A stretch of 29,542 bases of DNA from an uncultured Clostridia bacterium (GTDB lineage Bacteria > Bacillota > Clostridia > Christensenellales > Aristaeellaceae): assembly GCA_934663625.1 (NCBI GenBank), contig CAKUKP010000035.1:1-29542 (forward strand). The letters are read 5' to 3'. The notes beneath the pieces were generated by a model. That model did not search any database. It was given only the letters and a program-made list of their open reading frames with translations, and was not told where the DNA came from. The translations under genes were made by a program, and so were the position numbers. Every line of letters starts with the position of its first letter. The stretch's first letter is position 1. Positions 14,292 to 22,400 of this stretch are shown here, in pieces.

Positions 14292-15975
14292 TCGTACCCA
14301 CCTCAAAATCCGAAAGCACCGCCGCCATTCGCCGTGCGTAGAAGGTCAGGCGGCGAATCCTGCAGCCGAACTGTTCCGCCAATGTTCCCGGATTCGGATA
14401 TTTTCCGTGCCGCATCAGATAATTCCACGCCAGCGCGCCCGCCGCTTCCTCCGTGCAGATCAGCACATCGTTCCACGCGCGCACGCGTTCGCGGTACACG
14501 CGCCACATCAGCGAAATCGCCGCTTCCGCGGAAACATCGTATTCCGCATCCAGAATATCCGCCGCCAGCCGCACCAGCTGCCGTTCGCCCACCGGCATTT
14601 CCTTCAGCAGCGAATCCGCTTCGGGCAAAAGCCCGTCCCGCGCATCCGCGTCCGGCGGGAGCAGCCCCGCGGTTTCCGCGCCGCGCAGCCGCAAAAACAG
14701 AAGCGCGTGCAGCTTTGCCTCCACCGGCACGCCGCCCCGATACATGATTTCGCGCAGCGCGCTCACCGCATCCGCATCGCCCGCCGAGGCGATCAAAATC
14801 ATCGCCGCGCGACAGCAGCTTACGTTTCCGGTGGAAACCGCCCAGATCAGCGTATTCCGAAACGCGCGATCCTGCCGCCAGCGTTCGGCGATCCCCTCCG
14901 TGCCCCCCGCCAGCGCTTCCGCGATCACGGAAAGCCGCCGCCGGTATTCCGCATCGGGCACTTCATAGGTGTATTCGGGTTCATTTTGGGAAAGCGTTCC
15001 CGCCGCCGCGGCATCCGCGTAAAACTGCGCCACCGTATCATCCGGATCGATGCGCAGTATGCGCTTCCAGAATGCCGCCGCCTGCGCATCCGGCGCGCCG
15101 CAGCGATGCAGCGCCACCGCGCGCATGTGCATAAGCTCGCGGCTGTGCGGAAACGCCTGCAGATACAGGCGCAGCTTTTCCGCCGCATCGCGATCCATGC
15201 GCAGCTCGCCCATCATTAAAATCAGCAGCTGAAATTCATTTTCATCGCATTCCATCTCCGCCGCGCGCCGGATGATCTCTGCCGCGCGATCCGCCATGCC
15301 GCACATATTGAACGCCTGCGCCGCCGTACACAGCGCGCGCACGCTGGCATCGCCACCCAAACACATCTGTGCGTTTTTCAGCGCGCCTTCGCCATCCCCC
15401 GCCAGCTTTAACGCCACCGCGTACATCGCGCGCATCTCCGGCTGATCGGAATCCAGCGAAAGACTTCGTTCAAACAGGCGCACGGCGCGGTCGGGACGTT
15501 CCTCGCGCACCGCCTGACAGGCTTTGCCCGCGATCTTTATGGCCCGCAGGCGCTTACGATCGCAGGTACGATTGAAATCTTCGAAAAAATCGATCTCGTT
15601 TTGCAGATTGATCGCGTCTTCCATGTATTCACTGTCGCCGTTGCGCAGCTGATACATGCGCAGGGCGCGCCGCGCCGCATCCAATTCATTCAGACCCAGC
15701 TGATTCAGCGCCAGCCCGTAATAGCATTCGGACGGCGCGTTCGGGCGCGACAGGCGATCCAGCAATATCCGCATCGACTGCGCATGGCAGCCCATTTCGC
15801 AGTACAGCTCCGCCAGATCCAGCAGATAATCATCGTTCTCCGGCGATTGCTCCACCGCATGGCGCATCAGCTCCAGCGCGTCCACCAGATTGTTGTCCCT
15901 CCGATTTTTCATCGCGCGATGATGCACATACGCCGCGCTGCGTTCAAAGGATACTACCTTGGGATTTGTTTTCAT
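14278..15975 (-). CDS. Large TPR-repeat protein of unknown function
   Basis: This 565-residue soluble protein contains TPR-like helix pairs over about residues 28-330, for example LVDALELMRHAVEQSPENDDYLLDLAELYCEMG, RPDRAVRLFERSLSLDSDQPEMRAMYAVALKLAGD and a copy near LRIDPDD. The C-terminal 230 residues are Ala-rich and helical without a recognised domain. No signal peptide or membrane helix is seen. The ATG at 15975 overlaps the hsp33 stop by 4 bp (ATGA), with GGGAGGA as ribosome site. Tight coupling to the redox chaperone Hsp33 suggests a stress or folding role, but that is inference from context only. Confidence 0.8.
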   Translation of the reverse strand: MKTNPKVVSFERSAAYVHHRAMKNRRDNNLVDALELMRHAVEQSPENDDYLLDLAELYCEMGCHAQSMRILLDRLSRPNAPSECYYGLALNQLGLNELDAARRALRMYQLRNGDSEYMEDAINLQNEIDFFEDFNRTCDRKRLRAIKIAGKACQAVREERPDRAVRLFERSLSLDSDQPEMRAMYAVALKLAGDGEGALKNAQMCLGGDASVRALCTAAQAFNMCGMADRAAEIIRRAAEMECDENEFQLLILMMGELRMDRDAAEKLRLYLQAFPHSRELMHMRAVALHRCGAPDAQAAAFWKRILRIDPDDTVAQFYADAAAAGTLSQNEPEYTYEVPDAEYRRRLSVIAEALAGGTEGIAERWRQDRAFRNTLIWAVSTGNVSCCRAAMILIASAGDADAVSALREIMYRGGVPVEAKLHALLFLRLRGAETAGLLPPDADARDGLLPEADSLLKEMPVGERQLVRLAADILDAEYDVSAEAAISLMWRVYRERVRAWNDVLICTEEAAGALAWNYLMRHGKYPNPGTLAEQFGCRIRRLTFYARRMAAVLSDFEVGTNEDH

Positions 15976-16871
15976 CGATCCTCCCGAATCTTCGCGGCCT
16001 CCAGCAGCACCGCGAGATCGTCCGCGCTGAATTTATAGCGCTTCAGGCAGAAGTGACAATCCACCTGCGCGCCGTGCTGGGTATCGATCATATCCTGAAT
16101 TTCATCCGCACCCAGCGTGACCAGCATGCGTTCAATGCGTTCGCGGCTGCAATCGCACCGGTAGTGCGGCACGCGCTTTTCAAGCACCTTCGGCTGCAAA
16201 TGCATCAAAAGCTGATCCACCGCGCCCTCCAAATGATATTCGCGCATGGTTTCGGAAATATCCATGAACATGCCCGCGCTGTTTTCGATGGATGCGATCG
16301 CCGCCTCCGTGGCGTTCGGCATCATTTGAATAATCAGCCCGCCCGCGGACACCACATGCGTATCGTCCACCAGCACGCCCAGCGAAACCAGCGAAGGCGT
16401 CTGTTCGGACGCGGTAAAATACATGGCAAAATCCTCGGCGATTTCGCCGGACACCAGATTCACCTGCCCCACATAGGGTTCGCGCAGGTTCATATCCTTA
16501 ATCACGGTAAGCCGTCCGTTTTTGCCGACCGCCGCGCCCACGGGCAGTTTTTTGCCGGTGCGCGGCAGATCCACATCCGGATTATCCACATAGCCCTTCA
16601 CATCCAGATTGCCGTGCGCCACCGCCAGCACCGTGCCGATGGGGCCGCCGCCCTTGATCTGCACGCTTACGGATTCGCGGTCGTTCTTCAGCATGCTGCC
16701 CAGCGCCGCCGTCGCCGTCAGGGTGCGCCCCAGCGCCGCCGCAGCGATGCGGGACAGATGATGGGTATCCATCGCCTTCTGCACCAGATTCGTGCTTTCA
16801 ATCAAAATTGCGCGCGCCTGCCCTTCCAGCAGTTCTATATCATAAATGCCATCGCGATTTTCAAATTCCAT
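15972..16871 (-). CDS. hslO: Hsp33, redox-regulated holdase chaperone
   Basis: This 299-residue protein fits Hsp33, a cytosolic chaperone switched on by oxidation that prevents aggregation of unfolding proteins. The N-terminal domain has RTLTATAALGSMLK and QIKGGGPIGTVLA. The C-terminal redox switch has C239 and C241 (YRCDCSRERIERML) and C272 and C275 (DCHFCLKRY), the four zinc ligands. Length is typical (about 290). The ATG at 16871 with GAGGAGA upstream was chosen over an in-frame ATG at 16886. It starts 21 bp after the methyltransferase gene and overlaps the TPR gene, placing it in the middle of a long operon. Confidence 0.97.
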   Translation of the reverse strand: MEFENRDGIYDIELLEGQARAILIESTNLVQKAMDTHHLSRIAAAALGRTLTATAALGSMLKNDRESVSVQIKGGGPIGTVLAVAHGNLDVKGYVDNPDVDLPRTGKKLPVGAAVGKNGRLTVIKDMNLREPYVGQVNLVSGEIAEDFAMYFTASEQTPSLVSLGVLVDDTHVVSAGGLIIQMMPNATEAAIASIENSAGMFMDISETMREYHLEGAVDQLLMHLQPKVLEKRVPHYRCDCSRERIERMLVTLGADEIQDMIDTQHGAQVDCHFCLKRYKFSADDLAVLLEAAKIREDR

Positions 16872-16892
16872 TTTGGTTCTCCTCACAAAAGA

Positions 16893-17633
16893 TTATTCCC
16901 GATTTGCGCAAAAGTGTATTCGCATTTCGTCCGCGCGCGGCGCATCGAAGGTTCGATCGCCGAATACGCGGATGTTCGTAAAGCTCGCCGCCGAAAGCAA
17001 TTCGCAGATGCGATCCGGCGTTTGTATGCGCTGGCGGTGGTTTTCCGCCACGCGGCGGTACAGATCGCCGCGATCGCGGATAAAGAACGTGATATCCATG
17101 TTGACAACATCGCCGCGCAGACTGTTCTGCCAGATGTACGCCGCTTCATCGCGTTCCTCGGCAAAGAATCCATCGCCCAGCACATCGCGCAGCTTATGCG
17201 GCGACGATACATCGAACGCGATCGCGCCGCCGGAACGAATCGCATCGTGCGCGGCGCGGAAGAACGCCTCCACGCGCTTATCGGTCAGCAGATAGTTTAC
17301 GCCGTCGCAGGCGCAGACCAGCGCGTCCACGGGGCGAATAAGGCGCAGCGCGCACATATCCTGGCAGATGAAACGAATCTGTCTGCCCGCGGCGCGCGCC
17401 TTATCGGCGGCGTATCGGAGCATTTCCGGCGAAATATCCGCGCCGGTGACCTCGACGCCATGCTTTGCAAATTCAACGGACATGCTGCCCGTACCGCAGG
17501 CGCAATCGCAGATCGCGCGCGGCGATATGCCCGCATCCGAAAGCATCTTCAAATAGTAATCCGCCCACGCCGGATAATCAAAATCATCCATCAGCAGATC
17601 ATATATTCCCGCAAAGCCCGCATATGCTTCCAT
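16893..17633 (-). CDS. Class I SAM-dependent methyltransferase
   Basis: This 246-residue protein has a Rossmann-type methyltransferase fold. It begins YAGFAGIYDLLMDDFDYPAWADYY, a start common to a widespread family of uncharacterised methyltransferases. Motif I is DCACGTGSMSVEFAKHG (43-59), with the SAM-ribose acidic residue D66 in TGADISPEML. Later segments CACDGVNYLL and GGAIAFDVSSPHKLRDVLGD fit motifs post-I to III. The substrate is unknown. It is the first gene of a minus-strand series reaching deoD and has a good promoter at 17681-17709. Confidence 0.9.
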   Translation of the reverse strand: MEAYAGFAGIYDLLMDDFDYPAWADYYLKMLSDAGISPRAICDCACGTGSMSVEFAKHGVEVTGADISPEMLRYAADKARAAGRQIRFICQDMCALRLIRPVDALVCACDGVNYLLTDKRVEAFFRAAHDAIRSGGAIAFDVSSPHKLRDVLGDGFFAEERDEAAYIWQNSLRGDVVNMDITFFIRDRGDLYRRVAENHRQRIQTPDRICELLSAASFTNIRVFGDRTFDAPRADEMRIHFCANRE

Positions 17634-17680
17634 CGCTTCATTGCTCCGTTTTCATAAATACATCCATTCTACCATTATGT

Positions 17681-17709
17681 ATTTTATCACATTTCAGATC
17701 CGTTTACAA
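17681..17709 (-). promoter_or_regulatory. Promoter of the methyltransferase-hsp33 operon
   Basis: On the minus strand -35 TTGTAA (17704-17709) and -10 TAAAAT (17681-17686) are separated by 17 bp. The predicted start is about 40 bases ahead of the methyltransferase ATG. Confidence 0.65.
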
Positions 17710-17762
17710 GCGAAAATCAATCCGATAAAACAAATCCTGCATTGCGTATCGAAGCCGATTGG

Positions 17763-17925
17763 TTGACAGAAATTGTACTGTCGTACCGTAATACGAAATG
17801 CAAAATATGAAAAATGCGTCTTTTGATATATTGCATTTTTGTCCTGCTTCCATATAATTTGTTATATAAAAAGCTTCATTTAGTGCCATCTGTCCTTTTT
17901 TCATGCTGCAGGGCATGATATTATA
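17763..17925 (+). promoter_or_regulatory. AT-rich control region upstream of the Crp/Fnr gene
   Basis: The 329-bp divergent gap is markedly AT-richer than its flanks and holds no convincing gene. Visible elements are a perfect TTGACA (17763-17768) and a palindrome TCGTA-N6-TACGA (17781-17796) covering the expected -10 position. There is also a hairpin AAAAATGC/GCATTTTT (17810-17817 with 17833-17840), and a second palindrome TCATGC-N6-GCATGA (17901-17918) directly ahead of a TATTATATA run (17919-17927). The palindromes are candidate operators, perhaps for the regulator itself. Neither fits the TGTGA-N6-TCACA Crp consensus. Confidence 0.4.
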
Positions 17926-17962
17926 TAGATACATTCAACAGGATTGTTGATGGGAGTTGAAT

Positions 17963-18616
17963 ATGAAAAAGGATTCGCCTCAACCGATCACCAGAATTCA
18001 GATGCCCGAAATTCCGGAGCAATACGCAAAGGATTGCCTGACGATCCATGTACCGCGCGGAAAGTGCTTTATGCAGCGAAACGATGAAGCGCTGTATGTT
18101 TACATCGTCAGAACCGGCATGGTAAACGTATATGGCCTGCAGGAAGACGGCAGCGAATGCATGCTTGCGCCCATCGAAGATGGCGGCATCATCGGCGAAA
18201 TGGAAATCATCAGCGAAATCGCGCGATATTCCTATTCCGCAATCGCGATTCGGGATTCGATCATGATCCGAATGCCCGCACTTTCGTTTCTCCGATGGCT
18301 GCGAAGCGATGCGGATTTCTGCTGGACGATCACGCGCATGCTTTCCAACAAGCTGCTGGTATCCTCCTCGCGGACATGGAATCAGAACCGCTTCAAAACC
18401 ACACAGCGGCTTCTTCGCCATTTAAGCACGCTGGGCGAAGGACGACTTACGTTCACCCGGCAGGAGCTGGCGGACGCCTGTTCAATGAGCCTGCGTTCCA
18501 TGCAAAGGTGCGTGCGGGAATTAAAGGATCAGAATCTGATCGGTACAAATCACGGTAAAATCGAGATTTCACATGCGCAGTCGATCAAAATCAAAGAACT
18601 GACAGAAATGGACTAA
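17963..18616 (+). CDS. Crp/Fnr-family transcriptional regulator
   Basis: This 217-residue protein has an N-terminal cyclic-nucleotide-binding-like beta barrel (about 20-115, with VPRGKCFMQRNDEALYVYIVRTGMVNVY and GGIIGEMEIISE). The C-terminal winged helix is at about 145-205, with recognition segment FTRQELADACSMSLRSMQRCVRELKDQNLIG. No Fnr-type cysteine cluster is present, and the phosphate-cassette signature of cAMP binders is not clear, so the ligand is unknown. The ATG at 17963 with GGGAG upstream is preferred over an in-frame TTG at 17957. It starts 14 bp before the nucleoside hydrolase stream, so it probably controls this operon; that is inference. Confidence 0.9.
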   Translation: MKKDSPQPITRIQMPEIPEQYAKDCLTIHVPRGKCFMQRNDEALYVYIVRTGMVNVYGLQEDGSECMLAPIEDGGIIGEMEIISEIARYSYSAIAIRDSIMIRMPALSFLRWLRSDADFCWTITRMLSNKLLVSSSRTWNQNRFKTTQRLLRHLSTLGEGRLTFTRQELADACSMSLRSMQRCVRELKDQNLIGTNHGKIEISHAQSIKIKELTEMD

Positions 18617-18630
18617 AGGGGGATATTGGT

Positions 18631-19587
18631 ATGTTTAACGTTATTATGGATTGCGATCCCGGTCATGATGACGCCATCGCTTTAATGCTGGCATCGCGCG
18701 CAGACAACATTCGCATTCTGGGCGTAACGACGGTAGCGGGCAACAGCTACGTCGAAAACGTTACCCGCAACGCCCGAAAAGTACTGGATTATGCGGATGT
18801 GACCGACGTCGACGTATATCAGGGCGCGGGTAAGCCGATGCTGCACGATCTCTATCGCCTGACGGGCGCGATCATTCACGGCGAGGACGGCCTGGGCGGC
18901 CCGAAAATTCCCGACGCCGTAACGCCCGTTCGCAGCGAGCACGCAGTGGAATTCATCATTCGCACGCTGCGCGAATCGAGGGAAAAGGTAACGCTGATTC
19001 CCACCGGACCGCTGACCAACATCGCGCTGGTGTTGACGCAGGCGCCCGATGTAAAGGAAAAGATCGATCGCATCATCATCATGGGCGGCGCGATCTACGA
19101 TCCGGGCAACGTAACCTCCGCGGCGGAATTTAATATCTATCAGGATCCTGAAGCGGCGCGCATCGTAATGCAGAGCGGCTGCACGATCTATCTAAACACG
19201 CTGGATATTTCCATGAAGGCCGTATTCTATGAGGAGGACAAGGAGCGCATTCGCGCGAAGGGCGGCAAGATCCCGACCTTCGTCGCCGAACTTCTGGACT
19301 TCTTCGGCGCGACGCATGTGGAACACTTTGGATTCTTTGCCTGCCCCATTCACGATGCGCTGTGCGTGGGCGCGCTGATCGATGAAAACCTGATCGAATA
19401 TCAGCACACCTACGTGGATATTTCCTGCGCGGAGGAATTGACCCGCGGCGAAACCGTAGCCGATCTGTGGAATGTTACCGGACACGCGCCGAACTGCTAC
19501 ATTTCCACCAAGGTCAACCGCGAACTGTTTGTGGATATGATTACGGAGCACATGTGCAAGCCGTATGTATCCAAGGGCAGAATGTAA
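18631..19587 (+). CDS. Inosine-uridine-type nucleoside hydrolase
   Basis: This 318-residue protein fits the calcium-dependent nucleoside hydrolases, which split ribonucleosides into base and ribose. The N-terminal metal motif DCDPGHDDAIA has D7, D9, D13 and D14. Other signatures are IHGEDGLGG (82-90), LIPTGPLTNIAL (122-133), EFNIYQDPEAA (166-176, with N168) and the catalytic H241 with metal-binding D242 in PIHDALC. Length is typical (310-320). The ribosome site AAGGGGG precedes the ATG. Sitting between a regulator and a nucleoside transporter, it likely processes imported nucleosides, with the base entering salvage and ribose entering central metabolism. Confidence 0.95.
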   Translation: MFNVIMDCDPGHDDAIALMLASRADNIRILGVTTVAGNSYVENVTRNARKVLDYADVTDVDVYQGAGKPMLHDLYRLTGAIIHGEDGLGGPKIPDAVTPVRSEHAVEFIIRTLRESREKVTLIPTGPLTNIALVLTQAPDVKEKIDRIIIMGGAIYDPGNVTSAAEFNIYQDPEAARIVMQSGCTIYLNTLDISMKAVFYEEDKERIRAKGGKIPTFVAELLDFFGATHVEHFGFFACPIHDALCVGALIDENLIEYQHTYVDISCAEELTRGETVADLWNVTGHAPNCYISTKVNRELFVDMITEHMCKPYVSKGRM

Positions 19588-19639
19588 GAGCTAAAACGCC
19601 GGCACGACCGGTGATAGCAAATGTAAAGGAGGATTTCCC

Positions 19640-20719
19640 ATGAAAAAAGCTTTGACGATTCTTCTCGCGCTGGCATTGGCACTGAGCATGCTGACCATGA
19701 CGGCAATCGCAGAAGAGGACACGCTGAAGGTCATCTGCCTGCTGAACGGCACGCTGGGCGACAAATCATTCTTTGATTCCGCCGCGAACGGCGTTAAGCT
19801 GATCAACGAAAACATCGCAAACGTAGAAGCCACCTATGTTGAGATGGGCTATGATTCTTCCGTGTGGGCAACCACGCTCGCCGATGTATCCGATGGTGAT
19901 TATGATATCATCATCGTGGGCACCTATCAGATGCAGGATGCGCTGCAGGAGCTGGCACCGCAGTATCCCGATAACAAGTACATCATCTTCGATTCCAACG
20001 TGAATTACGAAGCGGGCGACTGCGACAACGTATATTCCATCTCCTTCAAGCAGAACGAAGCTTCCTACCTGGCGGGTGCGCTGGCGGCGATGCTCGCTGA
20101 AAAGGAAGGTAAGAACACCATCTCCGCTGTTGGCGCGATGGAAATCCCGGTCATCAACGATTTCATCGTCGGCTACATTCAGGGCGCGACCGATTACAAT
20201 CCGGAAATCAAGGTGATCACTTCCTACGTTGGCAATTTCAACGATACCGCAATTGCGAAGGAACTGGCGGAAATCCAGATCAATAACGGCTCCAGCGTAT
20301 GCTTCAACGTAGCTTCTCAGGCGGGTCTGGGCATGCTGGAAGCGGCTGCCGAGAGCGGCGTATACGCTATCGGCGTTGACGCTGATCAGGCGGAAGCGCT
20401 GGCGGGCGACGGCAAGACCGAAATCGCGGAACACATCGTATCTTCCGTTATGAAGAACATCGATCAGGTTCTGCTGTATTCCGTGCAGCGCCATGTAGAA
20501 GGCACGCTGCCCTACGGCACCGAGGAACCGCTCGGCATGATCGAATCTGCGGTTGGTCTGGCGGACGCCAATGATTACTACAAGGGCATGACCACGGAAG
20601 AAATGCGCGCCCACATCGAAGATTGCAAGGCGAAGATCAATAACGGCGAAATCGATGTGCTCTCCGCATTCGATGCGGACTTCGACGCCGCGGCATATAT
20701 CGCTGCCGTCGCCCCGTAA
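19640..20719 (+). CDS. BMP/PnrA-family nucleoside-binding protein of an ABC transporter
   Basis: This 359-residue secreted binding protein fits the basic membrane protein (BMP/TmpC/PnrA) family that captures purine nucleosides. It has a signal peptide (MKKALTILLALALALSMLTM). The mature part has KVICLLNGTLGDKSFFDSAANGV, the hallmark start, followed by IIVGTYQMQDAL, NVYSISFKQNEASYLAGALAA and IGVDADQAEA. Most Gram-positive members are lipoproteins, but the signal ends in TAIAEE, a signal-peptidase-I-like AxA site, and no lipobox cysteine is present. It has an AAAGGAGG ribosome site. A hairpin at 20738-20766 follows, so this gene may be expressed more than the ATPase and permeases. Confidence 0.92.
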   Translation: MKKALTILLALALALSMLTMTAIAEEDTLKVICLLNGTLGDKSFFDSAANGVKLINENIANVEATYVEMGYDSSVWATTLADVSDGDYDIIIVGTYQMQDALQELAPQYPDNKYIIFDSNVNYEAGDCDNVYSISFKQNEASYLAGALAAMLAEKEGKNTISAVGAMEIPVINDFIVGYIQGATDYNPEIKVITSYVGNFNDTAIAKELAEIQINNGSSVCFNVASQAGLGMLEAAAESGVYAIGVDADQAEALAGDGKTEIAEHIVSSVMKNIDQVLLYSVQRHVEGTLPYGTEEPLGMIESAVGLADANDYYKGMTTEEMRAHIEDCKAKINNGEIDVLSAFDADFDAAAYIAAVAP

Positions 20720-20737
20720 TTTGATTCTGCTGCATCT

Positions 20738-20766
20738 GGGGGGAGTATAATGCTTCCCCCCTTTTT
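20738..20766 (+). terminator. Intra-operon hairpin terminator or attenuator
   Basis: GGGGGGA (20738-20744) pairs with TCCCCCC (20755-20761), followed by five T. It lies 19 bp after the binding-protein stop and 84 bp before the ATPase gene. A second hairpin, TTTTGCG/CGCAAAA (20780-20786 with 20799-20805), follows. Partial readthrough is expected to supply the downstream genes. Confidence 0.75.
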
Positions 20767-20849
20767 AAGTTAATCGAGGTTTTGCGGGTCGGCGGATTCG
20801 CAAAAAGGGCGACATCGACGATTTTGCAAAACGGAAAGGGTGTTTGATT

Positions 20850-22400
20850 GTGTCAACCATTTTGGAAATGAGGGGAATCTGCAAAATATACAACAACGGC
20901 GTATATGCGAACAGAAACATCAATTTTTCTGTTGATAAGGGCGAGATTCACGCATTGGTTGGCGAAAACGGCGCTGGCAAGAGTACCCTGATGAAAATCA
21001 TTTACGGTCTTGAATCCCCCTCCATGGGCGAAATACTGGTAAACGGCAAAAAGGTTGTGTTTTCATCGCCGCAGGATGCAATGGCGCAATCCATCGGCAT
21101 GGTGCATCAGCACTTTATGCTGGTGGAATCGCTGACGATAACGGAGAATGTCGCGCTGGGCTATGAACCTTCAAGGCTCGGCTTTATCAATAAAACCGAA
21201 TCACAGAAAAAGGTTGCGGAGATCATGCGCCTGTTCGGCCTTGACGTTGATCCGAACACGCGCGTAAGCGATCTGCCGGTCGGTCTGAAACAAAAAGTGG
21301 AAATCGTAAAGGCGCTGTATCGAGGCGCAAATATTCTGATTCTGGATGAACCCACGGCGGTACTGACGCCGCAGGAAACCACGGAACTTTTCGCAAAGCT
21401 GAAGGAATTGCGTAATAAGGGCTATACGGTAATCTTCATATCGCATAAGCTGCGCGAAGTGATGGAACTGTGCGACCGCGTAAGCGTAATGCGCAAGGGG
21501 GAAATCGTCGCTACCGCAAATATCGCCGATGTTACGCAGCATCAGATTTCCGAAATGATGGTGGGTAAGAATTATTCCGAAAAACTGGATAAGACCACCG
21601 CACAGCCGCGCGAAGTTCGGCTGCGCGTTACAAACGCAAAATGCATGGATCGCTTCGGCAAATATGTGGTGGACGGCGTATCCCTCGCGGTGCGCGCGGG
21701 CGAAATATTGGGCGTTGCCGGCGTTGAAGGCAACGGCCAGAACGAAATGGTTGAAATGATCTTCGGTCTGCGTCCGCCGATGGAAGGAAGCATTGAAATC
21801 CTCGGCAGGGATACAAAGGGGATATCGATCCGACAGCTGCGCGATATGGGCGTCGCCTATATTCCGGCGGACAGAATGACGTTGGGACTCGCAAAGACCA
21901 TGACGATCGAAGACAACATCATCGCCACAAAGCTGGAGGATAAATCGCTGTTCCGCGCGGGGCTTTTGAATCTGAAAAAGATCCACAGCCTCTCCGAAGG
22001 GCTGGTAAAGGATTTCCGCGTGAAATGCGAATCCGCGCAGACGGAGGTTGATATGCTCTCTGGCGGCAATATGCAGAAGGTCGTCGCCGCGCGCGAATTT
22101 TCGGACGGTGTTCAGGTTTTCATTGTGGAACAGCCCTCGCGCGGCATCGATGTGGGCGCGGCGAAATTTCTGCATGAAAAGCTGGTGGAAATGCGCGATG
22201 CGGGCTGCGCGATTCTGCTGGTATCCGCCGATCTGGACGAACTGTTCAAGCTTTCTGACAGTCTGGTTGTCATGTACGAAGGCAAAATCCGCGCCTATTT
22301 CCCGGATATGGCGCAGATCGACGAAAACGAAATCGGCCATTACATGCTGGGCGTAAAACAGCAGACGCCGGAAGAAATCAGGAGGGTTTGCCATGAGTGA
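20850..22400 (+). CDS. Nucleoside ABC transporter ATPase (two fused nucleotide-binding domains)
   Basis: This 516-residue protein has two ABC domains in tandem, as in NupA/YufO and RbsA-type importers. Domain one has Walker A GENGAGKST (38-46), signature LPVGLKQ (142-148) and Walker B ILILDEPTA (162-170). Domain two has a degenerate Walker A GVEGNGQNE (291-299), signature LSGGNMQK (403-410) and the family-typical EQPSRGIDVGA. Degeneracy in the second Walker A is normal for this family. The start is taken as the GTG at 20850, nine bases after GGAAAGGG; an in-frame TTG at 20844 is too close to that site. Its stop overlaps the first permease start by 8 bp. Confidence 0.95.
   Translation: MSTILEMRGICKIYNNGVYANRNINFSVDKGEIHALVGENGAGKSTLMKIIYGLESPSMGEILVNGKKVVFSSPQDAMAQSIGMVHQHFMLVESLTITENVALGYEPSRLGFINKTESQKKVAEIMRLFGLDVDPNTRVSDLPVGLKQKVEIVKALYRGANILILDEPTAVLTPQETTELFAKLKELRNKGYTVIFISHKLREVMELCDRVSVMRKGEIVATANIADVTQHQISEMMVGKNYSEKLDKTTAQPREVRLRVTNAKCMDRFGKYVVDGVSLAVRAGEILGVAGVEGNGQNEMVEMIFGLRPPMEGSIEILGRDTKGISIRQLRDMGVAYIPADRMTLGLAKTMTIEDNIIATKLEDKSLFRAGLLNLKKIHSLSEGLVKDFRVKCESAQTEVDMLSGGNMQKVVAAREFSDGVQVFIVEQPSRGIDVGAAKFLHEKLVEMRDAGCAILLVSADLDELFKLSDSLVVMYEGKIRAYFPDMAQIDENEIGHYMLGVKQQTPEEIRRVCHE

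Noticed and set aside
15966..17657. Long plus-strand open frame (about 563 codons) opposite hslO and the methyltransferase
   Set aside because: It spans two well-supported genes on the other strand and has shadow-type His/Arg-rich composition.
17704..17934. Minus-strand 76-codon frame in the AT-rich gap before the Crp/Fnr gene
   Set aside because: No ribosome site, overlaps promoter-like elements and palindromes, and composition looks random.
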